A DNA stretch of 64,000 nt from Chryseobacterium indologenes (GCF_001295265.1 NZ_LJOD01000001.1:496001-560000), one strand, 5' to 3'. Counted from the first letter of the stretch, positions 9,401-17,418 are shown. Notes: generated from the sequence alone by a model not told the origin. Numbers and translations are program-made.

Positions 9401-9708
9401 GATGATGCTGTTCCTACTGTACAGTTCTGTGTAATCTGGAAAACATAATCACCCGGGAAAGTCATCCCTGTGACCCCGGTATTGTATGCTGAAGGATTTG
9501 CAATCACCGGATCCGGTGCTCCTGCCGGTTTGGATACCAGCGTCCAGACGGGATTCCCCGATGTAGTGCCCCCCGGGCTTCCCGAGAGATTCGTAGACGT
9601 GCCACATATAGTGACATTGGCACCTGCATTTACATTGCAGTTCTGTGCCATGACCATCATATTACCCAAAATGAGCAATATGAAAAAAAGGATAGTCTGT
9701 TTTTTCAT
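3460..9708 (-). CDS. giant secreted protein: Ig/PKD-like head, duplicated ~420-residue module, RCC1-like repeats
   Basis: 2082 residues with a signal peptide (residues 1-21, ending MVMAQ). Residues ~25-660 are Ig/PKD-like beta domains, including a unit with 'VWTLVSKPAGAPDPVI' near residue 50 that recurs near 620. Two similar modules follow at ~668-1098 and ~1105-1522. Each starts 'FWVKSDDAGTIATAWKD' and contains 'ADRAHNFHPYTT', 'NSYLAVKNG', 'NNNIFGIARDNI' and 'HQKQSGS'; I read them as lectin/LamG-like sandwiches. Residues ~1540-1960 hold RCC1-like propeller repeats ('LFAWGAQG', 'VYTWGQSTWLGDG', 'LWAWGTNDSYMLGG'). The last ~120 residues end 'GMMVYDTTNKCMKMY', a tail also seen in the neighbour at 9913. 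I see no typical T9SS sorting domain. Probably a cell-surface or secreted adhesin; function unproven. Confidence 0.85.
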   Translation of the reverse strand: MKKQTILFFILLILGNMMVMAQNCNVNAGANVTICGTSTNLSGSPGGTTSGNPVWTLVSKPAGAPDPVIANPSAYNTGVTGMTFPGDYVFQITQNCTVGTASSQVTITAPGSVSTFTAGPDITNVSAVTGTATLNAVIPAGYTVSWTYYNIYDKEFYNNITTTNATMSNTTTATPTLSLIKKADHTIDPAYRAVARITSVNNPSCWYEDDVIVRFIPNPQISLQTTHNRCYGSSETERYINLISNNSPVFSTDTPNSSGNPAFGTTITVNAISQPAGGNISFLKLRNNTLFFSGVSAIGTYKFTLTVSNASGTYTTPEITYNYNGTLPNYINFLDSAHPEQMTLYSSSGSGGVVYCNMAGKTTPITFYFKIDPADPATTTTSLNNTGTTPPGGPPTLALNGNGTMNRSVVVTPPSGGWRVGTYPIGISIGNGTCSRSQTFYIHISDGNRPNVTVPNMTVCYPGSGVVTATIPLPAVYQGVINTSYLQGFNGGYSFTVVSKPAGSANPVFESSNLRTITSTSTVISNLNKEGEYVFKIKAGPDSGGVDPNFLNKEYACSGTSLEGTFSIFVSTQVGANAGSAQMVIGTSTTTFNGNNPGATSTGLWTLVSKPAGAPDPVIVTPSAYNTQVTGLNSAGSYTFRWTITTGTCTSSSDLAVNVISAAAGGVSGAAFWVKSDDAGTIATAWKDQSANADNIPNIGGVTLSPADRAHNFHPYTTGYSASKYFQNNSSKVNVPTVTNPPSNYSLFSAVRPTSLAAGRIMGLDDDNNAADPSISINALGQPNQYEYWNNATGGAAGTTSSHFSNPFLIGASNVFSATADNYTTYGGTSTIPGGTKRLGLNGTYEDFSGFAATNTFQLVSDNLRVGHSAWTTGTPAIAGAFPGDIMELIWFNRLLTVNEQSRINSYLAVKNGTTLNENYLSTTGNVVWDIANNTGYNNNIFGIARDNITALHQKQSGSTNKGQKLVISTTGLADSNIANGTDLPNDLQFLMSGDNGLKQRLIVPLAYSAGSNGVTNHRFESIWKVQNTGAVGTVMVAWPKSVKNLYLVQSPDAVFDGTDTFTPMTAEITVGGVVYNTANVILGNGQYFTFAGFEQAPGGVLGTDFWVKSDDAGTIATAWKDHSINADDIPAAGTWALSSADRAHNFHPYTTDYSTTKNFHNPNTQLNPDGGTNLTSYSIFSAVRPTAYGTGRITGIGTNDGAGYGSNPSIAMLVSGGLGYPNFYEYAATATTKNFSTPFSLNTSNVFSASATNGIANGGEAAYAGGEVKLGLNGLYETSNATSTANRFQFDGPNLRVGYSTYGTGAGVFSGDIMEVIWYKQLLTPNEQSRVNSYLAVKNGVTSAENYLASNSNIVWDRTLNNGYNNNIFGIARDNISALHQKQSGSINALQKLVISTTGFANTNAENSTDLPNNLQYLMTGDNGLVQKLKTPLIHNAANGPVSHRFEAIWKVQNTNGVGNITVAWPVGINNLNLVQSADATFDTGDTFTSMSNTITINGTDYNTATVTLNNGEYFTFAGLLPNYCPTGDCNPNTFLHTSDPNTIEYDNVVSTFHSTMIRDASNGAVMVWGENMANNGSTSLLSPTEVNSTNYPALTGDILKFTGGSSSQSNAQRVVLTTDGLFAWGAQGYLISTGLTSSTTFQKIGIGTYGVNGGAPKADGLPDGVAPENVKMLFGSYKTLALTTCSGDVWVLAQNSSQYADGVAWSSTNEQLWHRVHINASTTLDNVVAIRGNGSQTLMALTATGQVYTWGQSTWLGDGTSQTTKTFATQMTLPAGVTPKMIGSTGSTNLTYYILGTNGNLYSLGANSRKQLGNFSTTDSNVWVQVQKSATAGDYLTNVVYISPNEHDYYGFGSINVLTAGGRLWAWGTNDSYMLGGTSDPIDPTEMPGSIPATDPYDIGKFNWTDKVIAVETGGHTSMIVKDNSQKYGYVGHKVNGSMGDGTSTNATEMKYNFANTPEINLCGAIISPSNPCYKPGLIAGTALDTKMGITALGRAGVNADNWPMVRKGGWIALEAKTKGFVPNRVAFDASGNPVGIPAANFVEGMMVYDTTNKCMKMYTLKEGDASMKWHCISTQTCPD
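5135..6400 (-). repeat. second copy of the ~1.26-kb intragenic repeat
   Basis: Codes residues ~1105-1522 of the giant surface protein. It is parallel along its whole length to 6410-7705, including the start block around 6345-6395, the 'NSYLAVKNG' block around 5690-5715 and the end block around 5140-5170. Similarity is clear at both DNA and protein level but not identical. Confidence 0.8.
6410..7705 (-). repeat. first copy of the ~1.26-kb intragenic repeat
   Basis: Codes residues ~668-1098 of the giant surface protein. It has the same block order as 5135-6400. The two copies abut with a linker of only a few residues, the mark of tandem duplication within the gene. Confidence 0.8.
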
Positions 9709-9912
9709 TGTTTAATAAATTTTTAACCGGTTTTCCGGTGACATGTGTTTTTTGATTGTGTAGGAGGTTTACCCATAGTTCGATAACAGTCAAGCAGGCT
9801 AGTACTAATGCCTACTTGACCACAAGCAATTACATTTACAAATGAGCGGTGAATAAATAGAAGAGGTTTTTCTTTTGAGTAAGGCTAAAAGCTTTCCGGT
9901 TGGCAGTCAGAT

Positions 9913-10440
9913 TTAGGGTTTCCAGAATGTCCAAACCTTTCCGTTATATACGGCAAGATGTTTTTTAGAGGTATCATATACCATCATTCCGGGAGCAGGA
10001 TTAATAATATTAAGATGAGGGCTGGCCACTTTAGGAAGAATCATAGCTTTGTCCGATGCTTCCAGGACAAAAATTCCCTCGGTAGAGGAAACAGTCCCGA
10101 TTCCTGTTTTAGCAGTGGCTTTCTCTACCTTATCTACTCCCTGTATGCTCAGGTCTGCAGTTCCGATGGTTGCTGCCGTACCGTCATCTTCGCTGAGATT
10201 TACCCATTGTCCGCCGTTTTTTAAATACTTCACTTTGTGATCTGTGGTATCATAAATTATGCTTCCTTCAGCTGAAACTGCAGTTTTATTTTCAACATAA
10301 GGGAGAATCATTCCCCTGTTTTCAGTATCGGAAAATTCGAGGGATACGGAGGTATTGGTAACGTTTTCTTTACCTATTGCTACCTGTGCTTCTGTAGTAC
10401 AAGCTGCCAGAATGGTTAAAATCAATAGTGTTTTTTTCAT
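9913..10440 (-). CDS. small secreted protein with the 'GMMVYDT' tail
   Basis: 175 residues with a signal peptide (residues 1-18, 'LAACTTEAQ'). It begins with the 'QVAIG' pattern common at the N-terminus of flavobacterial surface proteins. Two similar segments follow, each with an 'ILP' strand and an 'x-YDT' strand: 'GMILPYVENK' with 'GSIIYDTTDHKVKYL', and 'AMILPKVASP' with 'GMMVYDTSKKHLAVYNG'. The second matches the C-terminal tail of the giant protein 204 bases downstream. The two genes share direction and may be co-transcribed. A small surface or matrix protein is likely; exact role unknown. A hairpin (9791-9799 with 9810-9818) without a U-tract lies between them. Confidence 0.75.
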   Translation of the reverse strand: MKKTLLILTILAACTTEAQVAIGKENVTNTSVSLEFSDTENRGMILPYVENKTAVSAEGSIIYDTTDHKVKYLKNGGQWVNLSEDDGTAATIGTADLSIQGVDKVEKATAKTGIGTVSSTEGIFVLEASDKAMILPKVASPHLNIINPAPGMMVYDTSKKHLAVYNGKVWTFWKP

Positions 10441-10847
10441 TATGTTTTTAATTAGTTTTTAAAAATGACTGAGATTACCTGTTAAAAAATTCAGCAAAAT
10501 TTTATACTGATAAATCCTTTAACATTTCATGCAATATTATCATTCCACAGAAACGTGCACAAGGATAATGCAGGAAGAATTCAGAAAATTTCGCGTCTGT
10601 TTCTTACGTTATACAAATAAGCAATACTGATAATCAACAACTTGCAATAAAAAATACTTTTACATCAGAAATACCCTGTTCTAAAGAATCATTAGAAAAA
10701 ACGGGAAGCTGACAGCTGGAAATCAAGTTACGGAAGCATCCTAAATCCAACCAGCTTAAAAAGATAACATCTGTTATTGATGTCTTGATGCGTTTTACAA
10801 CTTTCCTGTTTATTGGAGAGAAAAAAATGTGTTCTTCTACCCGCAGA
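10441..10847. other. intergenic region, possible gene decay
   Basis: About 400 bases without an intact gene. On the plus strand an open stretch from 10713 translates to plausible protein-like sequence ('QLEIKLRKHPKSNQLKKITS' and following) but it has a stop just before it and runs into the antisense AraC remnant. I do not recognise the family. I treat it as possible debris of an older gene. Confidence 0.3.
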
Positions 10848-11258
10848 TCAGGTATTCTTAGGATTTTTAAGTTCTTTTATGAAATGAGAGGGAGAAATTC
10901 CGGTCTCTTTTTTGAACGTTACTGTAAACACTTCTCTTGTAGAAAATCCTGATTTTTCGGCCAGATAACTGATCTTACTATTCTCTAAAAACAGGATTCT
11001 CATATAACTGGCGGATAATATACCCGGCTCACCCGGCTGGCTTTTATAACACCCACTAAGGCCATTCAGGTTTCTGTACGGTTCCTGAAAGTGGAAGGTT
11101 CTGATCAGACCTATACGCTTAGACACAGCTATATGCAGGTACACCAGATCAATCCCTGTACGAATTAATGGAAAAGAGTGAGCCTGAGCATTCATCCATA
11201 AGGTTTCCGGACTGTTATAACAATAAAATCGGAGTACCTCTGAAAAGCTGTACTCCAA
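10848..11258 (-). pseudogene. remnant of an AraC-type regulator of the TPR-HTH kind
   Basis: The last ~50 codons read 'KISYLAEKSGFSTREVFTV' followed by TFKKETGISPSHFIKEL, which matches the C-terminal AraC-type helix-turn-helix of the intact regulators at 12489 and 22686 in this window. The first ~85 codons show none of the expected helices, TPR units or membrane segment, and there is no ATG; the open frame starts only at a TTG. I conclude it is the 3' end of a third paralogue whose 5' part is lost or out of frame. If made, it would be a bare DNA-binding tail. Confidence 0.65.
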
Positions 11259-11365
11259 TCATCTGTACTGTTTCCGGCATTCTATGTTCAGTCCGTATCA
11301 TAGAATTATGATGCAGGAAATACAGTAAATAAAAAAATTATTTATACTGTATGAATGATCATGAT

Positions 11366-12121
11366 CTACCTTGTAGTGTATCCTCCGTTGGCAAAAATGG
11401 TCTGCCCGGTAATCCACCAGCCATCGGTAACCAGGAATTCCACTAAAGGTGCAATATCTTTAATGTCCGTTAAACCTCCAAGCGCAGATGCAGATTTGTG
11501 ATAAGCTACAGCATCATCACTTTCCTGACCATAGAAGAAAGGAGTATCCATAGGTCCCGGAGCAACTGCTGTTACTGAAATACCTCTTTCGCCCAATTCC
11601 TTAGAGGCAGCTCTGGTAAAATGTTCCACAGGAGCTTTCATTCCGGCATATGTAGAATATAATCCCGTATAAGCTGCCAGCAGAGAGGTAACGATGGTAC
11701 AGATTTTTCCATCATTATTCAGTTTTTTACCAGCCTCCTGAATGAAGAAGTAGGCAACTTTTGAATTGATTTCACTCATGCTGTCGTATTCTGCTTCGGT
11801 AGTATCAGCAAAAGGCTTTTTCAGAACTTTGCCCACAGTATTAATGGCAATATCAATTCCTCCGAACTTTTCAATACCGGCATCAAACAACTCAGTGATC
11901 TTCCCTACTTTCGTAAGATCTCCCTGCACCAGGATAGCTTCTGCTCCCAAAGCCTTTACATCAGCCAGTGTTTTTTCGGCATCGGATCTTGTGCTTTCGC
12001 TGTTGTAATGAATTACCAGTTTTGCTCCTTTTGCGGCAAGATTACGGCTCAGCAAACCGCCAAGATTTTTGCCCCCTCCGGCAATTACTACTACTTTTCC
12101 ATTTACATCGTGTGTTTTCAT
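11366..12121 (-). CDS. SDR family NAD(P)-dependent oxidoreductase
   Basis: 251 residues, the normal length of a classical short-chain dehydrogenase/reductase. The cofactor loop is 'GGGKNLGG' at 15-22, a variant of the usual TGxxxGxG. 'NTVG' at 94-97 replaces NNAG. The catalytic residues are intact: Ser146, Tyr158 and Lys162 ('YAGMK'). 'APGPMDTPFF' and the C-terminal 'GQTIFANGGY' complete the fold. Cytoplasmic reductase or dehydrogenase, substrate unknown. It stands alone, next to the regulator remnant and divergent from the 12489 regulator, so control by that protein is possible but untested. Confidence 0.9.
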   Translation of the reverse strand: MKTHDVNGKVVVIAGGGKNLGGLLSRNLAAKGAKLVIHYNSESTRSDAEKTLADVKALGAEAILVQGDLTKVGKITELFDAGIEKFGGIDIAINTVGKVLKKPFADTTEAEYDSMSEINSKVAYFFIQEAGKKLNNDGKICTIVTSLLAAYTGLYSTYAGMKAPVEHFTRAASKELGERGISVTAVAPGPMDTPFFYGQESDDAVAYHKSASALGGLTDIKDIAPLVEFLVTDGWWITGQTIFANGGYTTR

Positions 12122-12436
12122 ACTATTGGATTTTTTTAATTATATAACAGCATTTTCGCCGTTCATTATTTTTTCGGAGAAAGAAAATCTTCTCCCTTTA
12201 TCCAGAGAGAAGAATGTGTACATCATCGTATTTTCAGAATCTGTTTGAACCATTTTTGCCTGCGGTTGTCCGGCAATATTAAATCTATACAGGATACTTC
12301 ACAACATTAGTTATGGAAGAATTCAGAAACTGTCATGTTAATAAAAGTTATTTTACAAAAAACATCTTATGATAATCAATTAAATATATAATCATCGTAC
12401 ATTTTTATAACTCAATCCATTGCGCCCATGTTGGTA
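12122..12436. other. divergent intergenic region
   Basis: Leader region between the SDR gene (minus) and the TPR-HTH regulator (plus). It is A+T-rich with no credible gene. The plus-strand promoter lies at its right end; I could not place a convincing -7 element for the SDR gene. Confidence 0.4.
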
Positions 12437-12471
12437 TTTGAAATTTTGGAATGAATTCTTTCTTAAATTTG
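12437..12471 (+). promoter_or_regulatory. promoter of the TPR-HTH regulator
   Basis: TTTG at 12437-12440 and TAAATTTG at 12464-12471, 23 bases apart, fit the Bacteroidota -33/-7 consensus (TTTG and TAnnTTTG). Predicted transcription start near 12478, giving a leader of about 10 bases. This supports the ATG at 12489 over upstream codons. Confidence 0.6.
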
Positions 12472-12488
12472 CAGAAAACAATAATGAC

Positions 12489-14069
12489 ATGATAAAACTC
12501 TATTATTTGATTTTTATTCTTTTTTTATTTCCTATTCTCATTTCTGCCCAGAACACACTGCCTACAAAACAGGAAATCAATAAGCTTTATAATAACGTTA
12601 ATAATCCAACCAAAGACCAGATCGGAAAGATTGAGAACATTATTGAGCTCTCAAAAAAAATCAATTATAAAGAGGGAATTGGAAAAGGAAAAATTAAATT
12701 ATTGTATGTTTATTTTCATCTTTCTGATTACAAAAAGATGCTGGAGCAGATTAAAGATACTGAGGAACTGGATTTAAACGATAACCGGACACTTACAATG
12801 CTATATTTCTATAAATCTTTTGTAAATAAAGCAATGGGTCTACAGAAAGAGGAATTTCGGAATATTAAGGATGCTTTAAAACATGTAAAAAAAATAGAAG
12901 AAACGAACGAAAGGCATTACTTAACATCTACTATTTACAATAGATTTTCAATTTTTTATGATTATAACAAGCCTGACTCACTGATTTACTATTTAAAAAA
13001 AGAACTTGAGGAGCTTCATCAGATAAGCGATAAATATCCAAAACTAAAATCTGACAAATATGAAAGCATTGCTCTTAATAACCTTAATATTGGTAATTTC
13101 TACCTGGGAGTTGTAAAACCTCAGCGCCTGGATCTGGCAGAACCCTATTATTTAAAAGCGTATAACTATAAAACGACGCAGCCTGATATTTTTGAGAAAT
13201 TAGATATGCCCATACTATGCGGGACAGGTAGATTTTATTTAGAAAAACATGATTATAAAAGGTCTATTGAACTCGCCAATGAAGTTTTAAGACGGGAAAA
13301 ATATAAGAAAAACCCGAGTTACAGACTTTACGCCTTTCAGCTTCTTGCAGACTCTAATGAAGGATTAAAAAATTCATCGGAACAAGCCAGATATACACTT
13401 CTATATGCCAGGCTCAATGACAGTCTCAATACTGCCGCCAAAAAAGAAGTCGGTAAACAGCTTGACAGACTTGTGACTGCAGCAGAAACAAAAAAAGATA
13501 AAGAGCATACATCCAGCATAAGAATTCTGCTTTTAATTGCAGGGGGATTCATTATTCTTTTAGCCTTGTCCATATGGCTTTACTGGAAGAGAAAAAATAA
13601 AACGGTTCACAAAAAATATGAGGATCTGATTGCCAAAATAAACAGTGAACGAACGGATATTCGTGCAGAAACCAAAGTAAATACAGAAGTTAAGTCCTCT
13701 GTCAGCATTACAGATGAAACGGTAAAAGTACTGCTTGCCAGACTTGAAAAATTTGAACAGTCTGAAAAGTATCTCCGAAAGGACCTAAGCCTTACCTGGA
13801 TGGCTAATAATCTTAATACCAATACCAAGTATATTTCGGAGATTATAAAAACCTACAGAGACAAAAATTTCACTGCCTACATTAACGGACTCAGAATTGG
13901 ATACATCACTAAAAAGCTATATGAAGATCCTATCTACAGGGAATATAAGATCAATTATCTTGCTGAAGAATGCGGCTATGCGACTCCAAAGGTTTTTGTA
14001 ACGGCCTTTAAGAATGAAACAGGTTTCACGCCCTCTTATTTTGTGGAGCAGCTTAGGGTTCCTTCATAG
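12489..14069 (+). CDS. membrane-bound TPR regulator with AraC-type DNA-binding tail
   Basis: 526 residues from the ATG at 12489, which puts a signal/anchor segment ('YYLIFILFLFPILISAQ') at the N-terminus. Residues ~25-330 are helical repeats of TPR type (pairs such as 'YYLKAYNYK'), presumably periplasmic. A membrane segment at ~342-366 ('LLLIAGGFIILLALSIWLYW') is followed by a basic linker. The cytoplasmic tail, ~432-526, holds two helix-turn-helix units of AraC type ('LNTNTKYISEIIKTYR' and 'NYLAEECGYATPKVFVTAFK'). This is a one-component design: sensor outside, DNA-binding domain inside. Two relatives lie in the window (intact at 22686, remnant at 10848). Likely target is the neighbouring surface-protein genes; that is inference. 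Confidence 0.85.
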   Translation: MIKLYYLIFILFLFPILISAQNTLPTKQEINKLYNNVNNPTKDQIGKIENIIELSKKINYKEGIGKGKIKLLYVYFHLSDYKKMLEQIKDTEELDLNDNRTLTMLYFYKSFVNKAMGLQKEEFRNIKDALKHVKKIEETNERHYLTSTIYNRFSIFYDYNKPDSLIYYLKKELEELHQISDKYPKLKSDKYESIALNNLNIGNFYLGVVKPQRLDLAEPYYLKAYNYKTTQPDIFEKLDMPILCGTGRFYLEKHDYKRSIELANEVLRREKYKKNPSYRLYAFQLLADSNEGLKNSSEQARYTLLYARLNDSLNTAAKKEVGKQLDRLVTAAETKKDKEHTSSIRILLLIAGGFIILLALSIWLYWKRKNKTVHKKYEDLIAKINSERTDIRAETKVNTEVKSSVSITDETVKVLLARLEKFEQSEKYLRKDLSLTWMANNLNTNTKYISEIIKTYRDKNFTAYINGLRIGYITKKLYEDPIYREYKINYLAEECGYATPKVFVTAFKNETGFTPSYFVEQLRVPS

Positions 14070-14093
14070 CTTTAAGAGAAAATAACGATAGAA

Positions 14094-14117
14094 CTGCCTT
14101 GCTTTAAGGCGGCTTTT
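14094..14117 (+). terminator. terminator of the 12489 regulator
   Basis: Stem CTGCCTT (14094-14100) with AAGGCGG (14106-14112), 5-base loop, then CTTTT. 24 bases past the stop. Confidence 0.7.
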
Positions 14118-14226
14118 CATATACTATCAAAGCTGTATTTATAAAGATACAGATAGTTTCCTGAACCGGTTTATGATTACGTGCATAAGCCAGTTATTAC
14201 ATTATTGATAAGTTATCATGAAGCAT

Positions 14227-14262
14227 AAAACGGGCAGCACAAATCAAGATCTGTACTGCCCG
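14227..14262 (-). terminator. terminator of the 1027-residue T9SS cargo gene
   Basis: CGGGCAG at 14231-14237 pairs with CTGCCCG at 14256-14262; on the minus strand the stem is followed by TTTTATG. 72 bases beyond the stop at 14335. Confidence 0.7.
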
Positions 14263-14334
14263 AACAAAAGTATTCATCTGCATTTATCTACTTCATAATT
14301 AATATAATAATAAATCCCCTTTAATAAAAAATTC

Positions 14335-17300
14335 CTAATTCCTATTTTTTACAAGGATCCATCCCGAATACGCTACAGGGGTCCTGGTATCCGGTTCGGT
14401 CCAGGTTATTTCGTACCAGTAGGTTCCACTGCTCACCGGTGTTCCTCCAATAGTCCCGTTCCATTTCAGGCTGTTGTTTTTTTCTGAAGAGAACAAAAGC
14501 TGTCCGTATCTGTTGAAAACACTGAATTTCAAATCTTTCAGGTAAGAAAGTTCACTGTAATCCAGATCATCATTAATTCCGTCACTGTTCGGAGTAATTG
14601 CATTCACAAGATTAGGTACTGTGATCTGTATCTGTACCGGGTCGCAGTTGAATGAATCTTTTACATAAAACGTATTACGCCCCCGCGGAAGCCCCGTAAA
14701 TACATTGGAATCCTGCCATTGAATTCCGCCCCTGGAATACTGATAAGGAGGTTCTCCACCTTCTACAGTAATGGATACTGTATTATTTTTAACATCAAGC
14801 TTTTTGATCTTCGGGCCCGGTAACGCAATTACTCTTACCTCCTGTCTTGTCTGGCAGCCATCAGCCGTCAGGATGACCCAGTAACTTCCTACCGGTACAT
14901 TCTGAATAGCCTGCGTAGTAGCTCCTGTACTCCACAGATAGGAAGTATAACCTGGTCCTGCATCCAGTTTGGTAACAGCCTGAGGACAGATATACTGATC
15001 TACTAAAAGCGAGGATGGTTTTGGAGGAATAACTTTCAGGGCTATTTTAGCATAATCAGAACACCCGTTTACAGTAGTGATCTTTACATACACCGTTGTA
15101 TCCGGAGAAATATACGGGTTGGGCATTGTAATCTCGCTGGTTCCGTTAATCGCGTCATTAAGCGTGGGATAATATTTTTTGGTGACAGGATTGGTTGTGG
15201 TAACAATTGCTGTTGTCAGGTTAAAAGTACCATGCCCCGGCCGGTTGGGAACAGAACATCCGGAAAGTACTGCATCAATTACATCCGGACCACGGTAATA
15301 CTGAAGCGTGATCTTCGCATTCGCTGTACACCCTTCTGCTGTAGTCACTTTCACATAAACCGTTGCGGGCAGTGTGGCAGCATAGGCATTGGCAGGAATA
15401 ATCTCTGCGGTTCCAGCATTCAGGTCCGCCAGTGTAGGATAATATTTTTTTATAGCCGTAGCAGGGCCTCCCACGTTGGCAGATGTCAGGTCAAATATCC
15501 CTGATCCGCCCATATTACACGCACTTACCACAGCATCGGTAAGAACTAAAGGCTGCACCGTAACATTTACTTTTACCTGTTCGCAGTCTGTAAATTCCGG
15601 ATCATTCCCGCAGAATTTATAGGTAAAGGTATCCCCTGTTGTTCCTGTGTTGGCTGTATACGTTAATATGCCTGTGGCCGGATTTATGGTTAAGGTACCG
15701 TTTGCCGGAGGGGTTATAATCTGCACACTGCCCGGAACCGGAATCTGCGTTGAACTGGTGAATGCAGGAGTAATTTGCGTAGCCATTCCGGCACCACATG
15801 CATTTAAAGGTTTCACCGTATTAACCAGACAGGAATACACTTTATAAGGATAGGTAGTGTATACACAGTTTTCTTTAGTGATAGATACTGTATAGCTACC
15901 GCCCTGCGTAGGGGAAAAAGTATTGGAATTGGCTCCCGGAATAGGGTTACCGTTAAGATTCCACTGATAATGAGCAAAGCCACTTTCAACCTGTAAAACA
16001 ATTCCCGGAGCACATTCTCCGGAAACCTTACTGATAACCGGAATGGAGCTGAATCCTGCAAAATAGCCTCCGTACCCCAGATTTCCGCTTCCTCCTGCAA
16101 TTCCTGCAGTGACTGCCTTTGTGGAATTTACAGTAATGTTTCCTGCAATATTGGGAACTGTGTATGAAACCCAGTCTGTGGTTCCCGTTACGGGGAAAGG
16201 TCCATATGCAGCAGCCGGATTGACGTTATTTACTGTAACAACAGCACCGGCCTGTGTAAGGATATTCAATTTTACAAATAGCGGTGGATTAAAAGTAGTT
16301 CCATAAGGCAATTCATCTATCCGGCCTATTTCATCTATGGTTTTGGGGAGCAAACAGTTTAACGGGGGAATATAATTAAAGCCTTCTGTGGCATCATTAT
16401 CTGCCGTTCCTGACAAAAGCTGATAGGTATAGACATTTTTACTTGCTTTAATATACATATTAAGATGAGAAGGTCCATTCACTACATATCCGGAAGCTCT
16501 GACACGATAATAGCCACCTGCATTTAATGTGGCAACAGGCGTAGGGTTATTATTCAGCCAGATTTTAGTATCATTTTCGGTCGCTACAATAATAGCTCCT
16601 TCAATTTCGGGAAGAAGATTTCCCATTCCTTTAATCAGGACAAATTCATTTCCTAAACGTTCAACAGGAACGGACTGATCCATGATGATATCTTCTCCGT
16701 TATAAGGCGGGACAAGCCCGAACTGGCCACGAAAATTTCCATTAGTTACCGAAACAGGCTTTGTGGCTTCTATTTTAGCACCTATAAATCCGTCCTTATT
16801 TCCGGGTCTGTTAGCATTTCCGGAAAATATATAGGACTGCCCTTTATTCAGGGTAATCGTAATAGAAGGATGGGTAAGACCGTTGAAATTATTAACAAAC
16901 CAGGTGGTCATATTATACCCGGAGACTTTCACCTGTGTATTGTCTTCAGTAGCCAGAATACCGCAGGTAAAATTCAAAGAGTTGGTATTGTTCATCAGCG
17001 GGGCATAAACCGCATAAAACAGCGTTCCGATTCCTGCTTTTCCTTTGGAAGTTAAAATTTCCCCATGATTTATCTCTGAAAATCTATAGGTTGCAAAAAA
17101 CGGAAGATCACCATGAAGATACAGACCTCTGGTTTTTACACTCATGGCATCAGTAGCATTCTGCCCCAGCATAAGATTTACAGGCACATCAAAGGTCTGA
17201 GGATTTCCTTTACTGATGGTCACAGTTCCAATTACTGCATTATTGTTATAAATGGTCACAGGAAAGGGCGTTGTACTATCGGTGGATAAATACAGCGCTT

Positions 17301-17418
17301 GTTTGGGATTCCCATTACTCAGGCTTCCTGCCATGGGAGCAAACCAATGATCCGTATCTCTTTGTGCTTGAATAGAAAGAGACAACAACAGCATAAAAAT
17401 AAATAAGATCCTTTTCAT
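14335..17418 (-). CDS. T9SS type B cargo with IgGFc-binding-like N-terminal domain, long form
   Basis: 1027 residues with a signal peptide (1-18, 'LSLSIQA'). The head, to about residue 450, starts 'RDTDHWFAPM' and contains '[20 protein letters not shown]', '[16 protein letters not shown]' and '[15 protein letters not shown]', a pattern I match to the IgGFc-binding-protein N-terminal family. Ig-like domains follow, with '[16 protein letters not shown]' and two repeats around 'KKYYPTL' that are absent from the paralogue at 17519. The last ~85 residues ('NAITPNSDGINDD' then FSVFNRYGQLLF and GTYWYEITW) are a T9SS type B sorting domain. Exported by T9SS to the surface or medium. It is separated by 100 bases from the paralogue upstream, with no clear terminator between. 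Confidence 0.9.
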   Translation of the reverse strand: MKRILFIFMLLLSLSIQAQRDTDHWFAPMAGSLSNGNPKQALYLSTDSTTPFPVTIYNNNAVIGTVTISKGNPQTFDVPVNLMLGQNATDAMSVKTRGLYLHGDLPFFATYRFSEINHGEILTSKGKAGIGTLFYAVYAPLMNNTNSLNFTCGILATEDNTQVKVSGYNMTTWFVNNFNGLTHPSITITLNKGQSYIFSGNANRPGNKDGFIGAKIEATKPVSVTNGNFRGQFGLVPPYNGEDIIMDQSVPVERLGNEFVLIKGMGNLLPEIEGAIIVATENDTKIWLNNNPTPVATLNAGGYYRVRASGYVVNGPSHLNMYIKASKNVYTYQLLSGTADNDATEGFNYIPPLNCLLPKTIDEIGRIDELPYGTTFNPPLFVKLNILTQAGAVVTVNNVNPAAAYGPFPVTGTTDWVSYTVPNIAGNITVNSTKAVTAGIAGGSGNLGYGGYFAGFSSIPVISKVSGECAPGIVLQVESGFAHYQWNLNGNPIPGANSNTFSPTQGGSYTVSITKENCVYTTYPYKVYSCLVNTVKPLNACGAGMATQITPAFTSSTQIPVPGSVQIITPPANGTLTINPATGILTYTANTGTTGDTFTYKFCGNDPEFTDCEQVKVNVTVQPLVLTDAVVSACNMGGSGIFDLTSANVGGPATAIKKYYPTLADLNAGTAEIIPANAYAATLPATVYVKVTTAEGCTANAKITLQYYRGPDVIDAVLSGCSVPNRPGHGTFNLTTAIVTTTNPVTKKYYPTLNDAINGTSEITMPNPYISPDTTVYVKITTVNGCSDYAKIALKVIPPKPSSLLVDQYICPQAVTKLDAGPGYTSYLWSTGATTQAIQNVPVGSYWVILTADGCQTRQEVRVIALPGPKIKKLDVKNNTVSITVEGGEPPYQYSRGGIQWQDSNVFTGLPRGRNTFYVKDSFNCDPVQIQITVPNLVNAITPNSDGINDDLDYSELSYLKDLKFSVFNRYGQLLFSSEKNNSLKWNGTIGGTPVSSGTYWYEITWTEPDTRTPVAYSGWILVKNRN

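Noticed and set aside
9791..9818. Terminator between the 9913 gene and the giant surface protein gene
   Set aside because: A 9-bp hairpin with one mismatch is present, but no U-tract follows on either strand.
12420..12488. TTG start 69 bases upstream for the 12489 regulator
   Set aside because: The promoter lies inside this stretch and the ATG at 12489 starts a clean signal sequence.
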